Positions 22,466 through 34,270 of a stretch of DNA of 64,000 bases are shown piece after piece. The notes under the pieces are model-generated. The model was not told the DNA's origin. It saw only the letters and a program-made list of their open reading frames with translations, and made no database searches. This DNA is from Halictus rubicundus (lineage: Eukaryota; Arthropoda; Insecta; Hymenoptera; Halictidae), in contig NC_135165.1 in the NCBI RefSeq assembly GCF_050948215.1, forward strand, positions 8,736,001 through 8,800,000. Direction: 5' to 3'. Within the stretch, counting starts at the first letter, position 1. Each line of letters starts with the position of its first letter. A program made the position numbers and the translations under genes.

Positions 22466-22838
22466 TGTAGGTCCAGTGCGTGTCCGAGAATGATTCGAGT
22501 GCCGCGCGTGAAAGATAAACCCCCGTGCGCGGCTGTGTCGTTTCCTTGTGCCTTCGTTCCGCGCGCGTTCGGCGGCATCGTTTGTCGGCGGGAGTAAGGG
22601 ACCCGCGCGGACCCGAGCGGCCCGAACGCGGCCGCCGCGTTACAATAATAAACAATGTGGACGAGCTGGCGAGTTTGGGAGACGTTCGGTGTCGGGCAGT
22701 TCTCGTCGAGACGTGGAGAAGCGCGCTTCTAATATCTCTTGTTTATACCTTGTCTTTTGTTCCTTTTTTTTGTTAAATATATTCACTCTTTAAAATACCA
22801 ATGGTTTTTTGTCATTCCGTGGTCCGTATGATCCTACA
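22466..22838. mobile_element. 373-bp solo LTR
   Basis: Starts TGTAGGTCC and ends GATCCTACA, with a perfect 4-bp duplication GTAA (22462-22465 and 22839-22842). The inverted TGTAGG/CCTACA ends and 4-bp duplication suit a Ty3/Gypsy LTR. The CpG-rich first half (about 22500-22640) yields spurious Arg-rich frames. Confidence 0.75.
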
Positions 22839-22842
22839 GTAA

Positions 22843-23775
22843 AATAGAATCTTTGTTCCCCTCTTTTAATGTACAATATATTATATCCATTTATGGAATA
22901 GGTGCAATTTATAATAATAATCAATCAGCAATTTGTCATACCACATTTCTCCAAAATTGTTACCTTTACATTTAAAAAAAAATTTAACATTGGTAGAACG
23001 ATTGTACTCCGCTTTGTTTTATTAGAACATCGATTTTACCCACTTTCCGTATTGCAAACACAAAAATTGAAAAGTTTTTTTTCCTTCTAGTTCGCAATGA
23101 AAATCGCGGATTCTTGATTCCGCGGTGAATGAAGGGTTTCTTTGACAGGTATTTTGCACATTTGTTGCCCAATGGGCCGCAAATATTGGCGCAGTCAAAC
23201 AGTCGAGTAGAGAGTTCTTTCGGAATAATTCCGTAGCGCAGAAAATTGTTATTAACGGGCTCGAAATTGGCTCGCTGGTTTTCCTTTCGGATTGGATAAA
23301 TCACAAACGAAACATTTCACGCGGAAGTGGATAGACGGTGGCCCGTCCGCACGGAGATTTACCTTTCTGTTTTTCTATATTTACACTCGAGATGGAAATT
23401 CGAGGATACGTCGTCGCCGGGGAAATGGAAAAGCGGAATGGCGAGACACACGGACGCGAGAAACTTTTCCCCCGCGAAGTGGAGTAGTTCCCGTAATCAG
23501 ACAACTTAACGAGATACCTTTCCAGGCCGCTCTCGATTTAAATTAGAGGCCGGCCGCCATTTTGACGCTACCGAAAAAACAAACCGGGTTTTACGGCGAC
23601 GTGGCCGCCACCAAAGTTGTTAAAACGCCTCGGAATCCGGACTTAGCCGACCTCGAAACTTCCCTAATAACAGTCGCCAAGAATCGCAAAGTTTTCATAA
23701 TGAATCATCCCAGAAAGAACGAGGAAAACATTATTTACAGAGGACAGACTCTGAAAAATTTTTTTTGTAAGAAAA
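22843..23775. other. unassigned spacer
   Basis: AT-rich to about 23100, CpG-rich at 23290-23660. Overlapping frames on both strands lack motifs. Confidence 0.5.
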
Positions 23776-24240
23776 AAATTCCACTTGGTGAATAATTCTG
23801 AAAATTGCAATAAAACTCTCAGTGAGTAGGATGACTTTTACAATCATAAATTGTCCCGAGAAAAAAGAAAAATTTCTATGCTTCAAAGTACAGTGGAAAA
23901 TGAATATAGGAAACACACTAGTTATTTGAAAATTATTGGATGTAAGCGAATACGAGATTAGACTGTGCCAGTGTCTGATTAGTGCTCCCTGATTCTACTT
24001 GGTGGACGATCACGAAAATTGTAATAAAACACTCACTAAACAAGCGGAATCCAACCGATAACTTTTCAAAGTACTGCGGCGTGTTGGTTCGGCGACTTTT
24101 CGTCGCATGACATTCTTCAGGGTAAATTATGCTAAAAAAAATGACAAAATTATTAGGTTACAAACAACGGTGAGATATGAAAATAGAAAGCACACTTGCC
24201 AGTCGAAAGATTCTCGCTCCTGTCAAGTATGATTTTAGAC
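23776..24240 (+). repeat. diverged tandem duplication, unit about 215-240 bp
   Basis: Both halves (about 23776-23990 and 23995-24240) begin with TTCYACTTGGTG, continue with GAAAATTGYAATAAAAC and later share GAAASCACACTWG. Heavily diverged. It abuts the DDE_3 transposase relic and may be the element's own 5' region. Confidence 0.4.
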
Positions 24241-24256
24241 TACTTGCTAAATAAAC

Positions 24257-25158
24257 ATGTGGAGTGTAAACGTCTGGTGTGACATTTTAAATAATCAAAT
24301 AATTGGTCCTTGTTTCATAAACGATACTTTAAATGGAGAAAAGTATGCAACATTCTTGCAAAATGTGCCACAAATACTTGTACAAGATGTACCACTAGAC
24401 ATCCGTTTAAGAATTTGGTATCAGCATGACGGTTTTCCGACACATTCGACACGTCTTGTCAAACAAATTTTGGATGTAAAATTTCCAAATCGATGGATTG
24501 GTCGCACTGGAGTTGTAAGATGACGATCGCGTTCACCATACGTCATACCAATGGACTTTTTTGTGGGGAAAATTGAAACAAACAGTTTATAATGAACAAC
24601 CAACTACACCAGAGGACATGAAGAACCGAATAGTTAGAGCTTGTGCTGATATTAATTCCGAAACAATTGAGAGATCTGTACAGTCGTAGTCACCGTAGGA
24701 CACCATATTTAACATCTCTGATGATAACTTAAGAGAAAGTGAGTGTTGTTTTAACAGTTAACACACACACGCACGCGCGCGCGCACATCTGCTGATCGAT
24801 ATTTTTAGTGTGATGAAAAATATTTTGTTCGCATTCACAGGTTCAGGAGTCGTGGCCAAAGATACTCGACATCAGTTCTACGTAAAACTTTAATTTTCCA
24901 AGATCAAGTTCATGTTATTATACATATCTGGATGTACTTTTCGATCAGTTATACGGTGCAATAAAAAGAAATGTAGTTATGTATCAAAAAACACCGATGA
25001 CCTTGATAACTCCTAAAAAAATTACGTTCGGAAGAAAATATTCTTGCCAGATATTTGGTCCACTAACACCGTGCACATTACGTAACAAATATTTTTTGCA
25101 TCACAATAACTTGAAGAGAATATTTAGGTGGCCTTACTTAAACGGACCACCCTGTATA
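24257..25158 (+). pseudogene. DDE_3-family transposase relic (Tc1/mariner superfamily)
   Basis: The 88-codon frame at 24257-24523 carries SVNVWCDILNNQIIGPCF, RLRIWYQHDGFPTHS (second catalytic Asp) and FPNRWIGR. After a frame break the match resumes at about 24560-24680 with TTPEDMKNRIVRACADIN. The first catalytic block and the DNA-binding N-terminus are missing. The 3' flank ends at about 25155 with GGACCACCCTGTA, a terminal-repeat-like sequence. It is related to the copy at 51534-53302. Inactive. Confidence 0.8.
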
Positions 25159-26369
25159 GTGGATTTTATGTATATACGACAAAATTGAATGAACTGCAAT
25201 TGAAAATTATTAAAGAAAAATAGGAACTCATTTTTCGTAAATAATGCAATTTTCATTTTCCATAAGGATCCCCAATCTAATTGTAAAACTTGGATATATG
25301 CTTCTCAGAGACTAACAATCATATAATTCTAATTTTACCTCGTATAATTGCAAGAAACTGGAACAAACGATAAAAATTGTTTCCATCCGTTCAATGACTT
25401 TTTAAATGAAAAAAAGTAGTACAAAGACTATTTCAATCACAGTGATAGTCTTCTCCCGAGCACGTTTAAACTCCCCAGTCTCGGTACAAACACATCAACT
25501 GTGCACTCCTCCGACCATTAAATTATTCAGACCAGCTTCCACGCGTTCCCCTCGCAGTAGAAAGGGTCAGCGCTGGTCAGACACGTAACGAAACTCGTAA
25601 TCAGCGTGACGCTGTTCTAAAACATTAAAAATCCCTTCATTCAGCAAACGGCCCACTAAAAAAAAAGGCATAAAAGAGTATATTGCATTCGGGATTCTCT
25701 TTATAATACCCTTAAATGAATCTTCCTCGTCGAGAAAGCGTCCTGTATCGCTTGGCTACAACTTCCTCCCCATTTCACCTATTAAGGCAACTTAAAACAA
25801 TGACCGTAAAGCATCACGCTAAAAAGAAGCTTCCGAAGAAACACCTATAAAACTGCAAGGGAGACGAGAGCGAGGCGCTTAAATAAAAATAAAGGATGCA
25901 GCGAATGCTCGATATAAAAGGGAACGGTAGGAAAACGTGTACGCTCGCCGGGTGGGGGAGGGGGGTGAGGAGGAACAAGCAAACGTTGTTCCGGACGTTT
26001 TTTGATCGTCGAAACATTAATTGACAGAGACGAACGAGTTTGGCAGCGCTTGGACGACCGAGGAACTACGTCAGGATGGAAGTTTCGGACGGTTGTTCGC
26101 CGTTGGCGAATGAAATGGCGCAAGAAAGCGAACAGGAAAACAGTTCTCTGTCGCTGGCAGAGAAGCACGTTGCGGTTTTCGATCGATTAACAACGGAAAC
26201 ACCGGTCAAAACAAAATTCATTAAAAGCCGATTAAAAGTAGAAGAGACCTGCTGCAAGTTCGATATATTTTTCAGTGTCTTAGTCATTTTTGTTCCTGCC
26301 AATTACGTGGAAAAAAGTACGCTACAAGATTCTTTGAACCTTCTTTGCATATTGTAAGCATAACTGTGC
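25159..26369. other. unassigned spacer
   Basis: CpG-rich patches at 25450-25600 and 25850-26190 carry overlapping frames without motifs. A G-rich run lies near 25953-25969. Nothing supported. Confidence 0.45.
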
Positions 26370-26890
26370 GTATATACAGGGTGTGGGTAGGTTATTGTCT
26401 GTGAATGATCGACACTTTACTGACGAACTGAGTTTAATCTATATATATATACACTTAGTATTCTCGTCTTTACAATCGCGAGGTATGACTTTGGACGACG
26501 CTCGTGACTCTGTACAAAATCTCTAAGTGTCTCTGAAGACGACTTCCGACTGACTCGACTGAATGTTCTCTAACACTTAATTCTAACGCCTTCGTTTGCC
26601 CTGGTAAAAATCCTAAACAACCCTGATTGGCTAACCCACGCTTTGGGTCCTTCCAATCAGAGCTGTTCTTTTTCTTCGTCTCACCCCTGTTCCTTCCGCC
26701 CTTGGCGTGTTTGTTTTCGGAACGGCGAGGTGATCGGAGAGGTTGATGGGACTTTCCTCCGGGCCACCCACGCTTCACCCAAGTGTCGATAGACCGTTGG
26801 GTCCGCTTCAAGTGCCCTTCAGTTCGTCACTTAATTTACGACGGTCTCAGCTTGCTATTGAGGACTTTAGGACAAAACTTTAATAATCAT
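26370..26890 (-). other. possible LTR-like segment, ends unresolved
   Basis: Base composition and layout on the minus strand (a CCAATCAGGG-like block, then repeated CAGTCGAGTCAGTCGG initiator-like words) resemble the LTR at 39166-39910. A CAGGGTGTGGG sequence at 26377 borders it. I could not find matching ends or a target duplication, so this is tentative. Confidence 0.25.
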
Positions 26891-28082
26891 GCTTCGGCTA
26901 GGTCTGGAAAATGTTCACTCAAAAATAGCTTCGTCGAACGAGAGTCGTAAATTACGTTGGCCGTTTGCACGAAACAAAGACTCTTTTGTGTGCGTGCGAC
27001 CGGACGCTACAAGGGTATTTCACCAAACTTGACCACTCTAAATATATCGCCTATTTTGTATGATAGAAAAAATGTCAGGGGAAAAAATATTCTGTTCGAA
27101 GGCGCCAATACGGCCGAATTTTTTTCTCAAGGTCATTTTTTTCGAGATTTCAAGGTCAAATTCCTTCAGTAGAGTAATCTCTACTGATCACGATTCATGA
27201 TTCAGCCTGTATATAGCATATTGCCTCAGTGTCACTGGATCTTCTTTCATTGTTGCAAAAGCTGTCTCGAAATAATCTCGCGAAATTTGGTTTTGTTTTT
27301 TAACATAATTTGGAACCATTTTTCTAGGAATAGAGGAAAAGAAAGAAATAAAGAAAAATTAATTCCATCACAAAGAACGGTTAACTAAAAGACCTCAAAT
27401 ATGTAGTGTTCAGGTAATTGCATTATCTCCCCTATCTCGTCGACCAGACATACTCGTGCGGATTCGATTGAAATGAAGCGACCCACTTACGAGCCACGCT
27501 TATCGATCGACCGAAAGGTGGAACGCATTTTTTCCCGATTCGGAGCCGGACTCAGAAAACCGCCCGGCTCGTCTCCTTATACACGGCAGAATGTTAATTA
27601 AATTCCGCGGTCGTTCCGCGTTTCGACGCGTTCCGAGCTGCGTTTAATTGAGAGAAACTTTCCCGCTAGGAACCAGATCGTTCGTTTTTAAATTCTTTGC
27701 CGAATCGGAGCCGCGTCGACGGAAAACAAGCGTGTTGCATATTTTCTGTGGTATTTCGTCCTAAAATATCGTTTTTCGAGCACGCAAACTTTTTGGCAGT
27801 ATTGCGCGAGGTATTGCGAACCGTATGGAACGGCTACGGACGTTCTTATTGAAGAATTTCGGGGCAGATAGCAAATAACGTATTATTTATTTTTGGTTTT
27901 GGAGGGTACAAATGATGCGATTCTTTATCGAACGTTCCCTTGTGCAACACATAAACGAGACCAATCGTCGAAAATGTTTAAATGTACAGTGCTTTAAACT
28001 ATACTCCCTGAGAATTTCATTAGAAAAGTCAGTAAATTAACAAAGTTATAAACCTTCGATGTCCAGCAACTTCGCTTGTACT
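26891..28082. other. unassigned spacer
   Basis: 27000-27190 has the word TCAAGGTCATTTTTTTCGAG and a repeated CAAGGTC, of the kind seen in decayed Tc1-type elements. 27420-27720 is CpG-rich. No gene recognised. Confidence 0.4.
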
Positions 28083-28125
28083 TAATGCTAGAACTACGCT
28101 ACCAGTGAAACTAACGGGTTCTAAA
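28083..28125 (+). repeat. piggyBac-type terminus fragment
   Basis: TTAATGCTAGAACTACGCTA leads into an imperfect palindrome, ACCAGTGAAACTAACGGGT. The pattern matches the left end of the piggyBac relic at 6209. No partner end found. Confidence 0.4.
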
Positions 28126-29540
28126 CTTTTCAATTCATGATCGCGAAGATGCAATTGTGGGAAGTAAAAAAATATGTTCTATTAGTCCAAGAAAACAATT
28201 CAGGAAGGTCAAGATGTTCACAGCTGTCCCTGTAACAACAACGAATTGACACAAACACCATTCTTGTGTCAACAAAAAAATTGTTTTCTTCGCACAACAA
28301 AAATATGTTCTTTTGGTACAAAAATGCTATGAACTATCCAAACAATTTGGAAGCTATTGGTCACAGATTTTCCAACATACAAAATTCCGAAAAACTCCCC
28401 GAATGGACACGTCACGCAGCGCTTCGGCAAAAATGCAAACAGAAAAGAGACCGGACGTCCCCAGACGTCGCAATTCCGGTTGACACGCTTGGGTCCGAGT
28501 CGAGGGAGGGCGTCACGCTCGGATCTTGCGCGCAGCATAATGCATCCGGCAGATGCATCGCCTGTTCCCGGCAATAACGTTACAGGTGTCCGGTGTACGC
28601 GCAAACGTTGTCGTTCGGCAAACTCCCGCGCGGTTGAAATTTTCGCGGGCGATTCCGTGTCTGCGATACGATGGAACCGCAATTCCCCGTGCCGGTTGCG
28701 GCCCCGTACACCAGGGATGAACGGAATGAACATCCCCGGAGCTGCAGGCGGCGCGGCGGCGGCCGCTATCCAGCCCGATAGGAATATAATTCCGTGGCGT
28801 CGCGTCTCGTCGCGGAAAATGACGAGAATCGATCGTGGAAATCGGTCGAGCGGCTGCCCGGCATCGAAACGATCGTGTCACCGGTGCAATTCAATTACCC
28901 GAGCACCGGCGATTCCATCGTTTGTAAGTTACACCGGGCTCGTTTCGGAAAACCCGCCCTCGCTACCTACTGAACGTCCCCCGGCCGAAGATTGATGAGG
29001 ATCGTTTTGATCGACGATCCACCGTCGCGTTGGCCGCGTGCTCTTTTCCACTGGATTTTTCACGCTCCGACGACCCGGACCCATTGAAAACCGGAATCGA
29101 TCGGCTCTTTCTTTTTCGTTCGCGAACCTCTGCGAACTCGATTTCCGATAGGAGCAATGGAAATCGTCCAGGGAACGGATCCGAAAATTGATTCATTTAA
29201 TTGTTGGTAGATCTCGATCTTTGTCGGTCGTCGATGTTTTCCAGGAACTGTGGAAACGCCCACAGGGTGTAAGAAAAGTAATGGTCATCCGTTCTAGGGA
29301 TCTGCACCTTGGGATCGGTGGACATTTGTGAAAGAAACTTGCCGCGAATGGAGGCAATTTCGCCGATTTTAATAATCTTGAAATGTGTTGTCAATTTTTG
29401 AATTTGTTTGGAAATTTGCGCACATATTTAGCGGCCAGCTGCATATAATAAAGTTGACACGTGCAATGCAGACGCTGAAGAGGTTTTAGGACTAAGGCGG
29501 CAATTGAAGCTATTTTTGAGGAAACTATCAGGTAGAGTCA
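28126..29540. other. unassigned, with a CpG-rich block at 28400-29050
   Basis: The CpG-rich block carries frames of 122-212 codons on both strands at once, a pattern expected from stop-poor GC-rich DNA. None has a recognisable domain. It could be a promoter or an untranslated exon of a host gene, but no evidence separates that from chance. 29200-29540 is featureless. Confidence 0.35.
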
Positions 29541-30153
29541 TTAAGGGGGCCGGCAGGCATTTGGCCTTGCCTGGCACGCTATGTTACGCTGTGCCTTTTT
29601 TCTAGTCATTTTACGTCTTAAATAAGTAAGTAATCAATTAAAAATGCATACCACCGTGTTTGTATATGTCTTTGCTACGTCTGTCCAGAGCCTTTTTTTC
29701 GATACGAACACTAAATCTCTCGAAATTATGAGAATCTCTCTGCAATATACGTATATGAACTTGCAAGGGTCAAAATCTTGACAAATTGACGCTTCAATAT
29801 TGCAATTTCAATATTGCAGTTTCCTAAAAGTCCAATCTACGTCTGTCCAGAGCCCAAATTGCGAATTTCTAACTCATCGCGGAGTAATTTGTAATATTCG
29901 GCAGAAAACTCGCTTTCTGAAGCAAGTATGTCGTCACAAGATGGCTGCCGCAGAGAGATTCTCTTAATTTCGAGAGATTTAGTGTTCGTATCGAAAAAAA
30001 GGCTCTGGACAGACGTAGCCAAGACATGTACAAACACGGTGGTATGCATTTTTAATTGATTACTTACTTATTTAAGACGTAAAATGTCTAGAAAAAAATG
30101 CACAGCGTAACATAGCGTGCCAGTCAAGGCCAAATGCCTGCCGGCCCCCTTAA
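29541..30153. mobile_element. TTAA-flanked fold-back element with about 197-bp inverted arms
   Basis: TTAA at 29541-29544 and 30150-30153 flank arms 29545-29741 and 29950-30149, which are near-perfect reverse complements starting GGGGGCCGGCAGGCATTTGG. The word CTACGTCTGTCCAGAGCC occurs in each arm and a third time in the roughly 208-bp loop (about 29838). The target duplication points to the piggyBac group, but the arms are unusually long for it. No coding capacity. Confidence 0.85.
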
Positions 30154-30300
30154 GACGCTCTCTAGGGTTGCAATCAGATTTGATTAGCGACAGCCTCAAT
30201 AACCCTCGCAAAGAGTCATAAAACCCCCGAATTTCTAACGGCCCAAGTCGATGGTACCCCGCGAAGGCAAATGGCCCGTTACCTGACGATGCACACAGCA
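30154..30300. other. short unassigned stretch
   Basis: Nothing recognised. Confidence 0.4.
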
Positions 30301-30512
30301 TGTTGAGGGTATGCGGCCGATGGAAATTCCGTTACAATGCGATTCACCAAAGTGGGGGGCAAAGACACCCCCACCTATCAAAGACTAAAATATTGTATAA
30401 AAAAGGAGACAGACTTCAGTCTGCAGCTCACTCTCGTCGAAACGGTTGGGCAGTAGGCCCTTTTAAATAAACGTCGTTACAAGTCCGTCCGGTATTACAC
30501 TCATTTCTACAG
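30301..30512 (+). other. LTR-like promoter/polyadenylation segment, ends uncertain
   Basis: TGTTGAGGGTATGCGG at 30301 is followed by TATAAAAAAGGAG (about 30396), an initiator-like TTCAGTCTG, and AATAAA (about 30467). A TACA lies at 30509-30512. The order suits a short LTR, but I find no target-site duplication. Confidence 0.3.
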
Positions 30513-33500
30513 AACACCAAACTCTTCCTAAACATATATTGTAAAAACAATAACTATATTTTCTAACGTGATTTACTCCACTCATTTTCGTTTATGTGCC
30601 CTTTTTCCGGAAATGTCCTCGATTTCGTATTCGAGTTCTCGTCTGGAACGGCCTCTGGAGAGAGGCTCAAAAATTTCAATGGGAAAATTAGTGTCGCATA
30701 GGGGTTGAAATGGTCTCAGTAATCGACTAAATCAGCTCTAGTGTCTGTTCGCGGGTACGCTGGCAGGCCGGCTCGTAAGCATTTATTACATCGCGAGTAA
30801 TAGGGCGAGGAAAGAGTAAGCGAGAGCAAGAGAGAAAGAGACGAAGATAAAGGGGAAGAGACATAGGGAGACGGAAGTGCGACCGTTACGCGGGAAGCCC
30901 CGGAAGCGGCGGTGCAGAACCGTGCTAAATCGTGTAATCGCATTTGTGCGAATATTTGACTTACCGTGCCGAGGAAATTTCATCCGTCTCGAGGTTGGCA
31001 AGTGGCAGCCGGCTAACGGGCGACGCCATTGCCACACCACGCTCCGTAGACATAATTACACGTCTGATTAAACATTACAATTGCAAGTCAGCCGAGATTT
31101 GTCACGGGCGTCTGCGGCCTTGCGGTCCGCCCCCCGCACAGAGTACTCTACGTATATACCGTATCGGACGTGTCTGTTCCAGGCACTGGTCGCCATGCCG
31201 TGCCGTGCCGTACCGTTTCGGGATCCCAAATCGCGTTTGCGACCCGCTCACGAAGAAACAAAGAGGCTGGCGAAACGGCCTGCGAGCCCCGGAATCGGGA
31301 ATTGATCCAATTAATGAACGACTAGCGTCGGAACGGATCCCGGAAACCGGGTCACTCGGGATAGTCCTTCCGCCCAAAGGATTTTCATCCGATTCGCATT
31401 CTCGATTTCATTCACACTCTGTCCCTCCTTCTCGAGCATTCTCTCGAGTCGCCCTCCGATTCTGTAGTTCCATCGACGGAACCACTGCTAACGTCTTCAT
31501 TATGAAAACGTTTTATTAAATCGTTGTCTAACAAATTACAACCCTCGGTAATTTAACGAGAGAAAACCGCACAGATCAAATATATTCTTAACCCTACCAC
31601 TTCTTCCATCCTAACATAAATTAATTTTTCTCCGCATATTACAGTAACAATTAATTTCTGAACCCAATGAATGATAGTGTCACCCATATATGACCGACCT
31701 GGCTGTCACGTGTTAAGGTTTAGAGTACTAGTTGTACCAACTTTACAATGACACAAGGGACACCGAACTCGGTTCTCATTTTTGTTGCATAAAATACGGA
31801 TATTTTTTCAATTCATCATAACACTAATTGATTTTTCAAATTCAATATAGCTTACATCGTGTTAAATATACAAATAGTAACCATTTACAGCAAAAATTTT
31901 TGAGATCATTCGGTACTTAATGGGTTAATATCACTGTCAAAAATGAGACATTTGATAGACAGCAACGTACTAAATTAGTCGCTTCTAGTGGTCCGTAGAT
32001 CCAGCGGGAAAAATCCACAATCTCCCAGTTTCCTGGATGCTGCTTTGGACTGAAATTCGGTACCGAAGAAATAAGAAGTCTTCCAGAGCGTTCTGGACAA
32101 TTCCAGCCAATTAGATTTGCGAGTAATAGCGCAGTTCGGCGGGCATTTTCTCTGTGACCGAATCGAAGGCGCGGCCCCACGAAATTTCCTCTCTGCGATT
32201 CGACGGGACGCTACGCGACGGCCGCTCCGCCCGGCGAAATTCAATTTAAGCTTCTCGCTTGACACTCGCGAAACGTTATTCCGCGATCGCGTTCGATCGA
32301 ATCAGCACCGTTTTTCGGCAATTTTCTAGTCGACTGACGTTCTTTAACTCCGTCTCGAACGGCCCCGGATAAAACGAGAGGTGACGAGCGCGTGTCACGG
32401 TGCCCAGAAAACGAAGCGAATTTCACTTTCCTACTGCACACACACGGTCGCGTGGAAGCGATAAAGATCGATGGGAACTGTGCTCTTGGGTAGCTTGTTT
32501 CTCTAAAACTCGATAGCTCTTTGAATAATAGTTGTTGTTGTTGTTGTTACACGCGCCGTTCGAATTTAGTTCTCGCGTTACCTGTAGATAGAAATTACAC
32601 ACCGATACCGCGAAATGTAAACTTGCCGGCGCGGTAAACCGATAGCGCGGTGCTCTGGCGGTCCAATTATAGTTTCTTAATGCAATTATGAATTCGGTGC
32701 CGTCAACTGCTGCAAACTGATGGAATAATATGTTACAATTAATACAACAACGCGGCCACCAAAATAATTACGCTTGTTACCGAGCCGTAGCTACCTATGC
32801 CGCACCAATCCTGAAAATGACAATACTGCGCGTTTCGATCTGTTTCAACGCTCTCAGTGACGAACGTCAAAAATTTCCTACAAATTCGGAACAGCTTCGT
32901 TCGTCAAACCAGGAACTAGAAATTTTTTATTTGTCACTAAATCGAGGATTTTATATATTCATGACTAAAAACAAATAGTGTTGTACTGTTTTCAACGCTA
33001 CAAACTAATTAAGGACGGAAATAATTGTCTGTGTAGTTCCTGCATAAATTTTATTTGGCATAAAAATCCGCGGTCCATTTGTTACAGTGAATTCTGTTTC
33101 TCTGAAACTATCGTAACGACAATAAATTTCCGGACCTTGTCAAAAATTAGTATCACAAGATGGCCATTGCAATTACCTTTGAAAATGTTTGCAAAGTGCT
33201 GTGCTTATTTTTTAATATCACAAGAATGATGCTTAGCGAGAATATTTAATCTTGAGGCGAATTAATTCGTCGAGAGACAATTTAATTAATCGAAAGACGA
33301 TTTAATCCGTTAATTCGTCCCTATTTGATTGTATTAACTGCAACGTTTATTGTAGTAATTCCCGAGGATAAATTGACAGGATTAATTCCACTATTGTCAG
33401 GCACAATGCTTGAATAATTTACATACATATTGACGCGCCAGAACAGTGATAATTAATTGCCGGTATGAAATTGTAGAAACGCGTTAAAAACGCAAAATTG

Positions 33501-34223
33501 AACGCGTTGAATGAATTTTAAACGATCATGTTTCATTTCTGATTGAAAATTCGGGGAATTTGGTATTTGTTTCTGTTGTCAGTTATTTTGTATAGGTACT
33601 GACGGAGCATTCTTGGTTTGTAGAACAGCCTGTACAATGTAGAAGTGCCGGGAAAATCGAATGTAAGAATTGCGAATGACGTGGCGCACGAACGAGAGAG
33701 AAATCTAATTTGTTGGATGAAGCCGTCACGAGTCTCTCATTCTTTCTTCGTACCGTTATCGAGACTTCGTAGAATGAAGCTCTCTCGGACAATGGCACCT
33801 CGAGATCTTCCCAAGCGGAAGTTTCGTGTCTGCTCATAATTGACAGGCGAACTGCGAGAAGTGCAATACAGCTCTTCGATCGCGGACTTCGATTCGCAGG
33901 TAGTACGATTTCTAAGCGAGCCACCTCGGCTTCTGGCGAAACCTTTTCGAAGAAATCGAGACTGAATTTCAACCATTTAATTCTACAATTCTGAAACTCT
34001 GCAATATCATTTTTTAATTCTATACGCTCAAAATTCTACAATTCTATGCCTTCGCAGCTTAAATAATTTATAATCCGTCAACTTTACAGTCCTACAATTA
34101 ATTTTATTTAACACAATTATATTGATCTATAATTTTGTAATGCTAAAACCTTATATTTTATAATCGTATAGTATTTACATATTCTATAATTCTGAAGTAT
34201 TCTCTGCGAACATACAATGTGCC
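30513..34223. other. long unassigned region
   Basis: CpG-rich blocks at 30850-31460 and 32110-32660 yield many overlapping frames on both strands with no motif. A (GTT)6 microsatellite lies at about 32530-32548. TTAA-bordered words at 31591 and 31713 (CACGTGTTAA) resemble one at 37312-37331 and may be old MITE ends. 33056-33080 has an inverted copy of the dispersed GACTGCGGATTTTAT-like motif. No gene supported. Confidence 0.4.
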
Positions 34224-34270
34224 AAGATTACCAAGATACCAAGATACCAAGATACCAAGATACCAAGATT
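34224..34270 (+). repeat. 8-bp minisatellite (ACCAAGAT)n
   Basis: Five consecutive ACCAAGAT units, plus a degenerate unit on the left. Confidence 0.9.

Noticed and set aside
26370..26890. Solo LTR with defined ends
   Set aside because: Several TG...CA pairs were tried and none had a matching target duplication, so only a tentative segment is listed.
28269..28995. Overlapping frames of up to 212 codons on both strands
   Set aside because: CpG-rich DNA is stop-poor. Both strands are open at once and neither product has a recognisable domain or consistent splice context.
30301..30512. Confident solo LTR call
   Set aside because: TATA, initiator and AATAAA order is suggestive, but no flanking duplication was found for any TGT/ACA pair tested.
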